64,000 nucleotides of DNA from Clostridiales bacterium (GCA_015243575.1 CP042469.1:4306929-4370928); one strand, 5' to 3'. Shown: positions 48,898-58,550, numbered from the stretch's first letter. Program-made: numbers and translations. The notes: generated by a model not told the origin, from the letters alone.

Positions 48898-50106
48898 TTA
48901 ACAATCAAGTACTATTTTAATGACCTCCGGAGGATTGTCAAGGGCGAGTTTCATAGCGCGCTTGTAATCATCCAGCTTGAAGTGGTGCGTGACAAAACCG
49001 TCGGTCTTGTAGATCCCATCCCGGATCCACTCCTGCGCCAGATCGAAGGTATAGAGCTTCCTGCCTTGCCATTCCTCCATACCGTGGGCGTTGATTCCGA
49101 TGAGATTGATTTCGTGCCACCAGATCGGACTCTCATCAAAAGTAATGGCATTCATGTGGTGCCCGACTTTGACCAGGGTTCCTCTTGGGTGAAGGAGCCT
49201 CAGCGCTGTGGTGTTGGACCAGTTTCCTCCGATGCAGTCATAGACGCGATCGAAGCCGCCAAAGAACATCTTGTTTTTGCTCATTCCCACAAAGACCTGG
49301 CTCCCGGATGTCGCATCTGACGCTGCCTGATAGGGATCTCCCGCAAGGACATAATCAGCGCCCAGTTTCTTCGCAAATTCCTGTTTTGTCTTCACTCGCT
49401 CCATGACCCAGACTTCACAACTAGGTTCTAGGATTTTGAGAACCTGGACGATGCCCAGACCGATGGTGCCGCAGCCCATGACGAGAATCTTTTCCTTTGG
49501 CTCAGGGCGGGCCATGAGTACGGCGTGAATGGAGACACAAGTAGGCTCAACCATGACCGCCTGTTCATCGGTCAGTTCGTCATAGAGCTTGGCAAGCTGC
49601 TGCTCAGGCGCGATAAAGGTATCACCCCAGCCGGCACCCACATCGGGAAGCTTGTGAGGGCTGGGCGCTCCGTAATTGAGGCAAAGGTTATAATTTCCTT
49701 CCTCGCAGTATTTGCAGCGAGGCGTGATGTCCTTATTTCCGCAGCCGGACATGTATTCCCGGATGGTTACTCGATCTCCCAGCCTGAATTTTGTTACAGC
49801 GGGCCCCACTTCAATGACAATTCCTACATTTTCATGGCCAAGGTAGGTCCTCTTGGATGCGGGAATGGGTTCAAAAGCAGAGTTTGTTCCTGTGGTTGCC
49901 TTAAAAAAACTCATATCCGTACCACACAGACCGCTGACCACATTTCTGACTCGAAGCCAGTTGCCTGCGGGAAGGGGCGGATCAGGAAGCTTTTTATTAT
50001 ATTTTACAGCGTTGAGACCGGTGTATAAAAGAGGCTTGCAATACCTGGAGGCAAACTTGGTAATCAGGACCCGAGGAATATCTTTTTCAAAATAGATTGA
50101 TTTCAT
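48898..50106 (-). CDS. Zinc-dependent alcohol dehydrogenase (MDR family)
   Basis: 402 residues, about 50 longer than standard MDR. An N-terminal extension of about 45 residues precedes the catalytic domain: GLCGTDMSFFKA (zinc Cys), YLGHENVG (His/Glu), structural loop CGNKDITPRCKYCEEGNYNLC, VMGCGTIGLGIVQVLK Rossmann motif. It carries an unusual insertion (TTGTNSAFEPIPASK) and the structural loop is expanded. Oxidises or reduces an alcohol with NAD(P). Located between the SCP2-like gene and the MerR gene, leftward, so it is probably in the transketolase operon. Confidence 0.88.
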   Translation of the reverse strand: MKSIYFEKDIPRVLITKFASRYCKPLLYTGLNAVKYNKKLPDPPLPAGNWLRVRNVVSGLCGTDMSFFKATTGTNSAFEPIPASKRTYLGHENVGIVIEVGPAVTKFRLGDRVTIREYMSGCGNKDITPRCKYCEEGNYNLCLNYGAPSPHKLPDVGAGWGDTFIAPEQQLAKLYDELTDEQAVMVEPTCVSIHAVLMARPEPKEKILVMGCGTIGLGIVQVLKILEPSCEVWVMERVKTKQEFAKKLGADYVLAGDPYQAASDATSGSQVFVGMSKNKMFFGGFDRVYDCIGGNWSNTTALRLLHPRGTLVKVGHHMNAITFDESPIWWHEINLIGINAHGMEEWQGRKLYTFDLAQEWIRDGIYKTDGFVTHHFKLDDYKRAMKLALDNPPEVIKIVLDC

Positions 50107-50125
50107 TTCCGTTCTATCCTCCTTT

Positions 50126-50917
50126 TTACGTCAGCATGCCCTGCAGCACGGCCATATAATCGTTGAGGTAGCAGGCATATTCCGGGCTGCCGATGGTTTC
50201 TACATAACCTTTTTCAACACCTTCCACAAACTCAACTTCCTTGAGGAGCACGGCCATAGCACCGACTACGCTGCAAAAACGAAAATGAACAAAGGGACTT
50301 CGTCTGGTATAAATGCCGTGTCCAGATTTGGATTTTCCTGCTTTGATCCGGAGGTAGCAGGCAATATAAGCTTTGTCTTCTCCATTTTCTACGGTAAATT
50401 GATAGATTCGATCCGGCTGGCGCTGACAGAATTCCTGCATAGAAGGGTCTCCCAGCTTATTGTACTGGGACAGCGCACGGGTAATCATATAAAGACTCAT
50501 TTTTACCTTGAGGCTTTGACCTGCAAGATCTTTGGGCTTTTTTTTCGGTGACATGATCATCAGTCCCATGAGAAGGGACAGCACCTTTGACAGCAGACCA
50601 ACGTTTTTCAGTCCCTTGATTGAGGGGACTGAAAGACCGCCCCGCAGCAGGGCATTCATTTTTGCTACGGTGGGGAAGGTAAAGGCTAGGTCTGGGGTTT
50701 TTGCCGGTCCTTGTACGACTGTCAGCTTGCCGTGATCAAAGATGAGATGACATGCAAGAAGATCTGCTCCGTTTTTTGCGCCGAATTGAACCGTTCCTGT
50801 CACATCCTTAAATTTCGTCTGAAACTTAGGATCGTCATCAAGCAGCACCTGCATTACGGGGAAAGCTGCGTTGAAGAACAGATTTGCAGTCATAATATCC
50901 TGAGGTGTAGCAGACAT
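50126..50917 (-). CDS. SCP2-like (sterol-carrier-like) domain protein
   Basis: 263 residues. The middle part DVTGTVQFGAKNGADLLACHLIFDHGKLTVVQGPAKTPDLAFTFPTVAKMNALLRGGLSVPSIKGLKN has the pattern of SCP2-type lipid-binding folds, which often bind acyl-CoA or hydrophobic ligands. The rest is not recognised; a hydrophobic LSKVLSLLMGLMIM segment is near 130. No signal peptide. It sits between the alcohol dehydrogenase and transketolase genes in one leftward run with 20-bp gaps. Function is unknown; a substrate-presenting role is only a suggestion. Confidence 0.6.
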   Translation of the reverse strand: MSATPQDIMTANLFFNAAFPVMQVLLDDDPKFQTKFKDVTGTVQFGAKNGADLLACHLIFDHGKLTVVQGPAKTPDLAFTFPTVAKMNALLRGGLSVPSIKGLKNVGLLSKVLSLLMGLMIMSPKKKPKDLAGQSLKVKMSLYMITRALSQYNKLGDPSMQEFCQRQPDRIYQFTVENGEDKAYIACYLRIKAGKSKSGHGIYTRRSPFVHFRFCSVVGAMAVLLKEVEFVEGVEKGYVETIGSPEYACYLNDYMAVLQGMLT

Positions 50918-50932
50918 CGAAATCTCCCTCCT

Positions 50933-51946
50933 TTATTCATCATCCCAATTCTCGTCTTCTTCGAATTCCATACCGAGAATGCCTCGCACCTGATCCACAA
51001 TCCCATTGGCATCCAGACCGTAGTGGGCATACAGATCTTCGGCATAGCCGATGGTTGCAAAGGTATCCTGAATTCCATGCTTTCGGAAAACACAGCCCTT
51101 TCCGCTTTCCGCAATTACAGAAGCAACTGCATCGCCAAGACCGCCCTCCACATTATGCTCTTCTACGGTGAGAATTCGTCTGGTTTCCAAAACCGCTTTC
51201 ATAACAGCCTCTCTGTCAAGAGGTTTAATGGTGTGCATATTGATGACGCGAATGGATATGTTGTCCTGCTCCGCCAGGGTCTTTGCGGCCTGAAGCGACT
51301 GAAGAACCGCAATTCCGCAGCAGATGATGGTAAGGTCTGTGCCTTCTCTCATGGTGATGGCTTTTCCGATTTCATATGTATAATTGTCATCCTCATAGCA
51401 GGGTGGTTCAAAGCCTCGACCGATTCGGATATAGACCGGGCCGGGCGTGTCCGCGCAGGCTTGAACCGCCTTGGCTGTTTCGATACCGTCGGCAGGGCAG
51501 ATTACAGTCATATTGGCAATGGAACGCATTACCGCCAGGTCTTCCGTGCAGTGATGGGTGGTTCCCGCATGACCGAAGGAGATGCCCGCATGTGTTGCAA
51601 TAATTTTAACAGGAAGATTCTGATAGGCGATATCGGTGCGAACCTGCTCGCCGCCTCTAAGGCAGGTAAAGATGGCCATGGTGGATGCAAAGGGAACCAA
51701 CCCTGCCTTTGCCAGTCCTGCTGCAATTCCAAACATGTTTTGCTCTGCAATTCCAACATTAAAGAATCGGTCGGGAAATGCATCTGCAAAATGCACGATG
51801 GCTGTGGTCTTTGCCAGATCGGCGGTAATACCGACAATCTTCGGGTTTGTCTTGCCGAGCTCAGCCAGAGTACGGCCGTAAATTTCCCGTGCTGTCATGG
51901 TTGCGGCGTCGTAGGCATTCCAGTTGGTCCCTGTGATGATTGCCAT
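50933..51946 (-). CDS. Transketolase, C-terminal subunit
   Basis: 337 residues, the pyrimidine-binding and C-terminal halves of a split transketolase. RFFNVGIAEQNMFGIAAGLAKAG contains the catalytic Glu that activates thiamine diphosphate; THAGISFGHAGTTHHCTEDLAVMRSI and VIRVINMHTIKPLDREAVMKA-type segments follow. The C-terminal tail is strongly acidic (EFEEDENWDDE). Works with the N-terminal subunit encoded 1 bp upstream. The pair may act in the pentose-phosphate pathway or as a specialised two-subunit ketolase; its operon partners (SCP2, alcohol dehydrogenase) favour a dedicated role. Confidence 0.93.
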   Translation of the reverse strand: MAIITGTNWNAYDAATMTAREIYGRTLAELGKTNPKIVGITADLAKTTAIVHFADAFPDRFFNVGIAEQNMFGIAAGLAKAGLVPFASTMAIFTCLRGGEQVRTDIAYQNLPVKIIATHAGISFGHAGTTHHCTEDLAVMRSIANMTVICPADGIETAKAVQACADTPGPVYIRIGRGFEPPCYEDDNYTYEIGKAITMREGTDLTIICCGIAVLQSLQAAKTLAEQDNISIRVINMHTIKPLDREAVMKAVLETRRILTVEEHNVEGGLGDAVASVIAESGKGCVFRKHGIQDTFATIGYAEDLYAHYGLDANGIVDQVRGILGMEFEEDENWDDE

Positions 51947-51947
51947 A

Positions 51948-52784
51948 TTACTGACCTCCCTTCAATATGGATGCTTTGGCTCTTTCACATACTGCGGAGT
52001 CGCCGGAAGCATAATGGTAGACCACATTGTTTTCCATGAAATCCACGCCTTTCCCTTTAACGGTATTGGCTAGGATCAACACTGGTTTTTCTAAGGCTGA
52101 CCATGCTTTTTCAAAGGCTGCATCCAGCTGATCAAAGTCATGCCCGTCAATTTCCAGAACTTCAAAGCCAAAGGAGCGCCACTTATCCGCAAAAGGCTCC
52201 AGCGCCATGATCTCCTCAGTAAAGCCATCGATCATCAGACGATTCCGATCCACAACGGTGATTACATTGGTTAGCTTGAACTGAGCCACGGACATTGCCG
52301 CTTCCCAGACGCTCCCTTCGCAGCATTCGCCATCGCCCAAAATACAGACAGTCTTGTACTCCTGCTTCAGATAGCGGGAGCCCAGGCCAAGACCTGCTGC
52401 AATGGATAAGCCGTGTCCCAGAGAGCCAGTGGACACGTCGCAGCCGATTACTTTATTTGAGTCAGGGTGCATGGCAAAGGCACTGCCGAAATGATTAAAA
52501 GATTTTAGTTCTTCTTTTGGGAAAAAGCCCTTCTGGGCAAGTACAGGAATATATCCGGCACCGGCATGCCCTTTTGAGAGAACGACTCGGTCCCTGTCTT
52601 CCCACTGGGGGTTTTGAGGATCTACTTTCAGGTACTTGAAGTAAAGAATGGTGAGGATATCGACGATGCTCAGAGAACCGCCGATATGGGAGCCGCCGGA
52701 CCAGGCCATTACGTCGATTAGAGTCAGACGCAACTCTTTTGCCGTGTCCAGTAGTCTCAGCTTTTCGCTTGGGGCAATTGGCAT
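51948..52784 (-). CDS. Transketolase, N-terminal subunit
   Basis: 278 residues, thiamine-diphosphate-binding half. HIGGSLSIVDILTILYFKYLKV, DRVVLSKGHAGAGYIPVLAQKG, GSLGHGLSIAAGLGLG, and the ThDP motif GDGECCEGSVWEAAMSVAQFKLTNVITVVDRN are the family markers; HDFDQLDAAFEKAW follows. AGGAGGAAAA RBS. First gene of the leftward operon 52784 to 48898; no strong terminator is seen between its members. Confidence 0.94.
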   Translation of the reverse strand: MPIAPSEKLRLLDTAKELRLTLIDVMAWSGGSHIGGSLSIVDILTILYFKYLKVDPQNPQWEDRDRVVLSKGHAGAGYIPVLAQKGFFPKEELKSFNHFGSAFAMHPDSNKVIGCDVSTGSLGHGLSIAAGLGLGSRYLKQEYKTVCILGDGECCEGSVWEAAMSVAQFKLTNVITVVDRNRLMIDGFTEEIMALEPFADKWRSFGFEVLEIDGHDFDQLDAAFEKAWSALEKPVLILANTVKGKGVDFMENNVVYHYASGDSAVCERAKASILKGGQ

Positions 52785-53011
52785 TTTGTTTTCCTCCTGT
52801 CATTATGAAATTAAAAATAGAAAAGAGTTTGAGAGGATCGTAGAAGCAAAATAAAGTAGAAAGTGGATAGCGCTACTATCTACTTTCAATATAGTAATAT
52901 CCATATGATAAGTCAAGCAGATTTATTACCTTTATGAAAATAAAATAACCAATATAACAGGAATTCTTCACTCGAAACCTCTGGTAGATTGAATCCCCGC
53001 GTGAAGTTTAC

Positions 53012-53209
53012 TTAACCCTGTTTGCATGTTTTTGCAGGATTGCTGCAAGAAGTGTTTCCTGCTTCATCAAGAAAAATAAATTCGGCTCCGCAGCGGTAGC
53101 AGAAATCCCTGTTTGACAGCTGATCTGTCCAGCAATGAGGACAGGAAACGAATGTTTGTTTTCTAGATTTTATAATAACACATTGATTCATTTTGTGAAC
53201 TTTGTTCAT
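53012..53209 (-). CDS. Small zinc-ribbon protein
   Basis: 65 residues from ATG 53209, preceded by AAGGGGG; longer in-frame starts upstream lack an RBS. It contains C-x2-C (CPHC) and C-x2-C (CYRC) 15 residues apart, a zinc-ribbon, then a Cys-containing tail. No family recognised. Divergent from the Crp/Fnr-type gene, 370 bp away. Confidence 0.55.
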   Translation of the reverse strand: MNKVHKMNQCVIIKSRKQTFVSCPHCWTDQLSNRDFCYRCGAEFIFLDEAGNTSCSNPAKTCKQG

Positions 53210-53580
53210 GTCGATACCCCCTTGAACGAAGAGCAAATGTTTTAGTCTTTGCTCCATTAAACCGTCAATTACTGATTTCATCATAAACAAAATTTCTATG
53301 CACTGAGCATGACATATGTCATACGAAAGAAGCATTTACACCAATTTTTTTTCAAATCGCTTATAAAGGAGAAAGAAAAAGAAGTATCATTTTTGATGAA
53401 CTGTCAATAGAAAATTGATAGAATAAGATAAAATAGGTTTTAATGGGTTATACCTTGTCAACGGCGAGAAATGCCGTTACAATCAGAGAATAAAAGCTAG
53501 TACATCTGCTAAGCTTTCGGTGGTAGAGAGTCGTAAAAGAATACCATTAAACATGTAAAATAGAAAGGGTGAGCTTAAGA
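53210..53580. other. Intergenic region upstream of the Crp/Fnr-like gene
   Basis: A/T-rich with a small AACGGC-gagaaat-GCCGTT hairpin at 53460-53478 and TATGTCATA-like symmetry near 53312. No convincing gene, and no promoter strong enough to call. Confidence 0.4.
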
Positions 53581-54243
53581 GTGGTGAGAGAATTGCTTTC
53601 GCAGGCCGAAAAACAATACTTGGAGGATTATGGGCTGGGGGGATTGGATCCGGAGCATCTTATGATCCGTACCTTTCGAAAAGGGGAATTTCTGTTCGAG
53701 CAGGGTACCGCGCTAGAGAAACTTATCATCATTCTGGAGGGCAGAACGAAAGTATATTCGATGGCAGCGAATGGAAAGTCCCTTCTCTATTGCTTTAACG
53801 ATCCGGGAGCAATAATGGGGGAGGTGGAATTGATGACCGGTGCATATGCGTCATCAAGTGCCTGTGCAATTACTGATGTCAAGTGCGTTTTTATTTCGTA
53901 TGAACGCTGTCGTGATGAATTGACATCCAATCTGAAATTTATGAATCGTATCTGTTCTGTTTTGGCTGAGATTGTAGTACAGGATTCCATTAACGGTGCA
54001 TTGAATATCCTTTATCCGTTTGAATCCAGGCTGTGTGCATATATTTCGATGACCAGCGAAGAAGGGATCTTTCGAGCGAAGCTAACTGAACTAGCTGAGT
54101 TCTTCGGAACCAGCTACCGGCACTTGCTAAGAACCTTAGAAAATCTTTGTAAAAAAAACGTCTTGGAAAAGTCTGCTGAAGGCTATCTGATCAAGGATGA
54201 ACGTAAATTGAAAACCATTGGAATTCAATATTACTCTGTTTGA
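53581..54243 (+). CDS. Crp/Fnr-family transcriptional regulator (YeiL-like)
   Basis: About 220 residues from GTG 53581, with GGTGA eight bases upstream; GTG 53569 (four codons longer) is possible. Cyclic-nucleotide-binding-like beta barrel: RTFRKGEFLFEQGTALEKLIIILEGRTKVYSMAANGKSLLYCFNDPGAIMGEVELMTG. C-terminal HTH: FRAKLTELAEFFGTSYRHLLRTLENLCKKNVLEKSAEGYLIKD. No Fnr-type N-terminal cysteine cluster, so the signal is unclear. Looks like the YeiL branch. Followed after 75 bp by the AraC-type regulator. Confidence 0.87.
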   Translation: MVRELLSQAEKQYLEDYGLGGLDPEHLMIRTFRKGEFLFEQGTALEKLIIILEGRTKVYSMAANGKSLLYCFNDPGAIMGEVELMTGAYASSSACAITDVKCVFISYERCRDELTSNLKFMNRICSVLAEIVVQDSINGALNILYPFESRLCAYISMTSEEGIFRAKLTELAEFFGTSYRHLLRTLENLCKKNVLEKSAEGYLIKDERKLKTIGIQYYSV

Positions 54244-54318
54244 GTATGTTCGCAACACAGGTCAAGAAAATGACGCAAATTTCATTTATCCTAGAATCAA
54301 GGATTAGGTGATGAGAAA

Positions 54319-55236
54319 ATGAACCAAGAAGAAATGAAATCAGCTGTACAGAGAATGCAGGAGTATATCGATACACATTTATTGGAGCGGATCACTTTGA
54401 AGCAGCTTTCCGATTCTGCAGGATATTCCCCATGGCATGCAGCAAGGATATTTAAAGAGAATACCGGAAAGACCCCCTTTGATTATATGAGATCTGTCCG
54501 TCTTTCGAGGGCCGCTCTCGTACTGAGAGATGCAAACCCCAGAATTATCGATGTGGCGTTGGATTTTGTCTTTGATTCTCACGAGGGGTTTACAAGAGCA
54601 TTTTCAAAGGAATTCGGAATATCTCCCAAACGTTATCGTCAATCAACTCCCCCCATACAGCTGTTTCTGCCTGAAAAAGTTTTCGATAGTTACCGGGCAA
54701 TCCAAAAAGGAGGAATGAAAATGAACGAAAAGAAAGCAGAAAAGAAAACGAAATCAATCTTTGTGCAAGTGATTGAGCGCCCGGCCAGAAAGGTGCTGTT
54801 AAAGAGGGGAATTCGTGCAACGGAATATTTTGGTTACTGTGAGGAAGTTGGCTGTGATGTATGGCCGCTTCTGACCAGCGTAAAGGAAGCACTTTATGAA
54901 CCTGTCGGAATGTGGCTTCCCAAAAGTCTGATCAAAGAAGGTACCTCCGAATACGTTCAGGGAGTGGAACTGCCTCTTGACTATGGAAATCAGATCCCCG
55001 ACGGCTATGAACTGATGGAATTGCCCCCTTGTATGATGATGATCTTCCAGGGAGAACCATATGATGATGAAGATTTTATGGAAGCTATCGATGAAGTCTG
55101 GCAGCACATCGAGAAATTTGATCCTGAAATTTACGGATATCAGTGGAACAGAGAGGCTGCGCCAAGATTCCAGCTTGCTCCCATGGGGTATCGAGGATAT
55201 ATTGAAGCGATTCCTGTAGCAGCGCTTCATAAATAG
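54319..55236 (+). CDS. AraC-type regulator with GyrI-like effector domain
   Basis: 305 residues. Two HTH motifs of the AraC family in the first 105 residues: YIDTHLLERITLKQLSDSAGYSPWHAARIFKENTGKTPFDYMRSVRLSRAALVLRD and IIDVALDFVFDSHEGFTRAFSKEFGISPKRYR. A GyrI-like/SOUL-type effector-binding domain covers about 145-300. This MarA-like fused form resembles Rob. Good RBS (GGTGATGAGAA). It binds small hydrophobic effectors in relatives. Terminator at 55279. Confidence 0.9.
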   Translation: MNQEEMKSAVQRMQEYIDTHLLERITLKQLSDSAGYSPWHAARIFKENTGKTPFDYMRSVRLSRAALVLRDANPRIIDVALDFVFDSHEGFTRAFSKEFGISPKRYRQSTPPIQLFLPEKVFDSYRAIQKGGMKMNEKKAEKKTKSIFVQVIERPARKVLLKRGIRATEYFGYCEEVGCDVWPLLTSVKEALYEPVGMWLPKSLIKEGTSEYVQGVELPLDYGNQIPDGYELMELPPCMMMIFQGEPYDDEDFMEAIDEVWQHIEKFDPEIYGYQWNREAAPRFQLAPMGYRGYIEAIPVAALHK

Positions 55237-55278
55237 CAGTTCAATCTGCGGTATTTTTTCGAAAATTAAATTCAGCAG

Positions 55279-55315
55279 AACACCGGTTTCATCTATGGTG
55301 CAGCCGGTGTTTTCA
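55279..55315 (+). terminator. Intrinsic terminator after AraC-type gene
   Basis: AACACCGG / CCGGTGTT stem, loop about 17, then TTCATTTG. Confidence 0.8.
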
Positions 55316-55394
55316 TTTGAAAAGAAATTTGTGTTTCAGAGGATAGCTTTCGGTTATATAGTTAATGATAGAGAAAGCATTGGAGAAATTATTA

Positions 55395-55423
55395 GGGAAG
55401 TGCTGAATCAATCAGCACTTCCT
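55395..55423 (+). terminator. Hairpin ahead of nfo
   Basis: GGAAGTGCTGA-atcaa-TCAGCACTTCC, perfect 11-bp stem followed by TTCT. Lies 31 bp before the nfo start. Weak T-run, so either a terminator for readthrough from upstream or an mRNA 5' element. Confidence 0.6.
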
Positions 55424-55454
55424 TCTATCATTTAATCCACAGGGAGGAATCAAC

Positions 55455-56285
55455 ATGTTAAATATAGGCTGCCATTTATCTTCAGCGAAAGGCTTTGCCC
55501 ACATGGGAAAAGAAGCTCTGAGCATAGATGCAAATACATTTCAGTTTTTTACAAGAAATCCAAGGGGAAGCAAAGCCAAGGCGATCAACGAGAACGATAT
55601 CAAAGCACTACGCCACATAATGGAGGAGAACGATTTTGCGCCTCTTCTAGCTCATGCACCTTATACATTGAATCCTTGTTCTGCAGATGCCAGAACCAAG
55701 GAGTTTGCCTTGGAAGTACTGATTGATGATTTGGTTCGAATGGAGCATCTGCCCGGAAATCTGTATAATTTTCATCCAGGAAGTCATGTGGGTCAGGGAA
55801 CGGAAGCCGGAATTCAATTGATTGCAGACGCATTGAATTTTATACTCACGCCATCGCAGACAACCACTGTCCTTCTTGAAACCATGTCAGGAAAAGGGAG
55901 CGAAATCGGAGGTACCTTTCAAGAATTGCAGCGAATTATTGAAAAGATCACGCTCAATGAGAAAGTCGGAATTTGCATGGACACATGCCATGTCCATGAT
56001 GCCGGATATGATATTGTAAACGACCTTGACGGAGTTTTGGACGAGTTCGATCATACGATTGGACTTGACAGGCTGAAGGCAATTCATCTGAATGACAGCA
56101 AGAATCCGATTTCCAGCAGAAAGGATCGACATGAAAAGATCGGAGAAGGAATTCTTGGTCTGGAAACGATGGTTAATATCATTAACCATCCTAAATTGAA
56201 AGCCCTTCCCTTCTATCTGGAGACACCAAATGAAGTTCCGGGATATGCGCAGGAGATTAAATTGTTAAGGAGCCTTTCCCGTTGA
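55455..56285 (+). CDS. nfo: Deoxyribonuclease IV (endonuclease IV)
   Basis: 276 residues. AP endonuclease family 2 throughout: [121 protein letters not shown] and [14 protein letters not shown], carrying the His/Glu/Asp ligands of the trinuclear zinc site. It cleaves the DNA backbone 5' to abasic sites in base-excision repair. AGGGAGGAATC RBS. Monocistronic, closed by a hairpin at 56314. Confidence 0.97.
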   Translation: MLNIGCHLSSAKGFAHMGKEALSIDANTFQFFTRNPRGSKAKAINENDIKALRHIMEENDFAPLLAHAPYTLNPCSADARTKEFALEVLIDDLVRMEHLPGNLYNFHPGSHVGQGTEAGIQLIADALNFILTPSQTTTVLLETMSGKGSEIGGTFQELQRIIEKITLNEKVGICMDTCHVHDAGYDIVNDLDGVLDEFDHTIGLDRLKAIHLNDSKNPISSRKDRHEKIGEGILGLETMVNIINHPKLKALPFYLETPNEVPGYAQEIKLLRSLSR

Positions 56286-56313
56286 TGGAGGGGAGCGAAC
56301 TACGGATCAAAGC

Positions 56314-56358
56314 AGCAGGGATACATCGAAATTGTAATTTCGATGTATCCCTGCTTTC
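56314..56358. terminator. Long hairpin terminator after nfo
   Basis: Arms 56314-56333 and 56336-56355 are exact 20-bp reverse complements with a 2-nt centre; TTCC follows. Similar in design to the perfect hairpin at 6920, though unrelated in sequence. Confidence 0.75.
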
Positions 56359-56488
56359 CTGATTGCTTAATTTTTTTATTTGGAATAACTATTAAATTTC
56401 TCGCATATGAATGAATGTCAATTTTTTAGTTTCCGCATACACTGTTATTGGATAATCCATATCCAAAACAGTTATAGGAGGCTAAAGA

Positions 56489-58501
56489 ATGAACTTCAAT
56501 GACGATGGATGTAAGTTTTGCTATGCTTCACCCATAGGTCAGAACTATAAATCCAGTAAAAGCTCAACGCATTGGACCGAACCCTGGCAGAAGTCCGGGG
56601 AGGGTTCATTGCAGAACAATAATTCTGACAGTAAGCTTGTAGAAACTGCACGTTACAATCAGGAAGACAATTACTGGTACGGCCAGGAGCAGAACGCATG
56701 GGCTCCTCAGGACCAGAATGGATGGGCTCCTCAGGAGCAGAACACATGGGCTCCTCAGGACCAGAACGCATGGGCGCCCCAAGACCAGAACGCATGGGCT
56801 CCCCAGAACCAGAATGGATGGGCTCCTCAGGACCAGAGCGTATGGGCTCCCCAGGACCAGAGTGGATGGGGACAGCAGGATGAAGGTCAGTGGCAGCAGG
56901 ATTATGCATATTCACAGGGGCAACAAGACTCGTGGGGAAATAACAGACCATGTAGTAAACCATGGAAGCCTTGTCCTCCACCGCCGCCGCATCCCTGTCC
57001 TCCGCCGCATCCTTGTCCGCCACCTCGTCCCTGCCCACCGCCGCAGCCACCGTGCTATCCCTGCCCTCCAGGCCCTCCAGGCCCTCCGGGTCGTCCCGGT
57101 TGTCCAGGACCTGTAGGCCCTCCGGGCCGCCCAGGGTATCCAGGCCCTCCCGGTAGAGTAGGACCTACTGGACCCACCGGACCACAAGGACCCACCGGAC
57201 CGCAAGGACCCACCGGACCCCAGGGTATCCAGGGACCCACCGGGCCGCAAGGACCTCAGGGTATTCAGGGACCCACCGGACCGCAAGGACCTCAGGGTAT
57301 TCAGGGACCCCAGGGCATCCAGGGGCCGCAGGGTATTCAAGGACCCACCGGACCACAAGGACCGCAGGGTATCCAGGGACCCCAGGGTATCCAAGGACCC
57401 ACCGGACCAGCAGGAGCCACGGGAGCTACAGGAGCAACAGGACCCACCGGACCACAAGGACCCCAGGGTATTCAGGGACCGACAGGCCCCACCGGAGCTA
57501 CAGGAGCAACTGGTGCTACTGGTGCAACTGGTCCAACAGGACCCACCGGACCACAAGGACCCTTCGGACCTCAGGGTATTCAAGGCCCCACCGGACCTAC
57601 GGGAGCCACAGGAGCAACGGGAGCAACGGGAGCGACAGGGCCCACCGGACCTACGGGAGCCACGGGAGCCACGGGAGCGACAGGACCCACCGGACCTACG
57701 GGAGCCACGGGAGCTACAGGAGCGACAGGACCCACCGGACCCACCGGACCTACGGGAGCAACGGGAGCCACAGGAGCGACAGGACCCACCGGACCTACGG
57801 GAGCAACGGGAGCCACAGGAGCAACAGGCCCCACCGGACCTACGGGAGCAACGGGAGCCACAGGAGCGACCGGACCTACCGGACCTACGGGAGCAACGGG
57901 AGCCACAGGAGCAACAGGCCCCACCGGACCTACGGGAGCAACGGGAGCCACAGGAGCGACAGGACCCACCGGACCTACCGGAGCAACGGGAGCTACAGGA
58001 GCGACAGGCCCCACCGGACCTACGGGAGCAACGGGAGCCACAGGAGCGACAGGCCCCACCGGACCTACCGGACCTGCCGGCGGAGAACTCGAACTTCGAG
58101 GCCTTCAGACACAGCTTCTAGGAGCAGCATTGGGAACGATTCCTGCTGGTGCAAATGTTGTCTTTGATACCATAATCAATGATCAGAGCCTTGACCTCGG
58201 TTACGACACTGGAACGGGAATCTTCACAATTAATGGCGTCGGTAACTATTATGTATCTTGGTGGGTAGCGACAGACGGAGCAGAAGCAGCAACTTCAATC
58301 AACTTTGATCTCGTGCTGAACGGAAGCACAGTATCTACAACCTCATCTCCGATTGTGACAGGTCAGGTCAGCGGTACAGCACTTATTACAGTAGGCGCTA
58401 CACCTGCAACGCTTGCCCTTGTTAACACCACTGGAGAGGATGTCTTTGTGGCAAATACAGCTGTTCAAGCCAATTTTGTAATCATCGAGACAGCTTTATA
58501 A
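56489..58501 (+). CDS. BclA-like collagen-repeat surface glycoprotein
   Basis: 670 residues. Regions in order: 1-68, polar, with Cys8/Cys11; 69-132, eight copies of an octapeptide Q-N/S-x-W-A-P-Q-D/E; 133-160, Gln/Trp-rich; 161-193, Pro/Cys/His-rich; 194-531, collagen Gly-x-y, about 112 triplets, mostly GPT and GAT with a 15-residue unit; 532-670, a compact domain ([20 protein letters not shown]...) like the BclA/C1q-like trimerisation head. No signal peptide. Thr-rich triplets are usual O-glycosylation sites in BclA of exosporium. AGGAGGC RBS. Followed by a terminator and two glycosyltransferases that probably modify it. Confidence 0.9.
   Translation: MNFNDDGCKFCYASPIGQNYKSSKSSTHWTEPWQKSGEGSLQNNNSDSKLVETARYNQEDNYWYGQEQNAWAPQDQNGWAPQEQNTWAPQDQNAWAPQDQNAWAPQNQNGWAPQDQSVWAPQDQSGWGQQDEGQWQQDYAYSQGQQDSWGNNRPCSKPWKPCPPPPPHPCPPPHPCPPPRPCPPPQPPCYPCPPGPPGPPGRPGCPGPVGPPGRPGYPGPPGRVGPTGPTGPQGPTGPQGPTGPQGIQGPTGPQGPQGIQGPTGPQGPQGIQGPQGIQGPQGIQGPTGPQGPQGIQGPQGIQGPTGPAGATGATGATGPTGPQGPQGIQGPTGPTGATGATGATGATGPTGPTGPQGPFGPQGIQGPTGPTGATGATGATGATGPTGPTGATGATGATGPTGPTGATGATGATGPTGPTGPTGATGATGATGPTGPTGATGATGATGPTGPTGATGATGATGPTGPTGATGATGATGPTGPTGATGATGATGPTGPTGATGATGATGPTGPTGATGATGATGPTGPTGPAGGELELRGLQTQLLGAALGTIPAGANVVFDTIINDQSLDLGYDTGTGIFTINGVGNYYVSWWVATDGAEAATSINFDLVLNGSTVSTTSSPIVTGQVSGTALITVGATPATLALVNTTGEDVFVANTAVQANFVIIETAL
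56693..56884 (+). repeat. 24-bp tandem repeat encoding W-A-P-Q octapeptide
   Basis: Eight in-frame 24-bp units; seven keep W-A-P-Q exactly and the last is S-G-W-G-Q-Q. Units are highly alike at DNA level (GCATGGGCTCCTCAGGACCA type), so expansion by slippage is likely. Confidence 0.9.
57590..58075 (+). repeat. 45-bp tandem repeats in the collagen region
   Basis: About ten near-identical units encoding [15 protein letters not shown]. Length polymorphism among strains would be expected; the same repeats create long false frames on both strands. Confidence 0.85.
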
Positions 58502-58550
58502 AAAATAAGCTCTTTTGGCTGATGTGCAATAGAGCCAGAATGTCAATAGG

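Noticed and set aside
50711-52039. 442-codon plus-strand frame opposite the transketolase genes
   Set aside because: Antisense to two genes with clear ThDP motifs; Cys/His-rich shadow with no family features.
53457-53480. AACGGC/GCCGTT hairpin upstream of the Crp/Fnr gene considered as a riboswitch core
   Set aside because: No known aptamer consensus around it; the stem is short and isolated.
57580-58059. Long open frame on the minus strand opposite the collagen repeats (Gly-Pro-Val/Ala-Pro-Val pattern)
   Set aside because: Pure mirror of the 45-bp Gly-x-y repeats. No RBS, low-complexity, and all six frames stay open there for the same reason.
57513-58121. Open plus-strand frame offset from the collagen gene (PPDLREPRE repeats)
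   Set aside because: Frame-shifted reading of the same repeats inside a well-supported gene.
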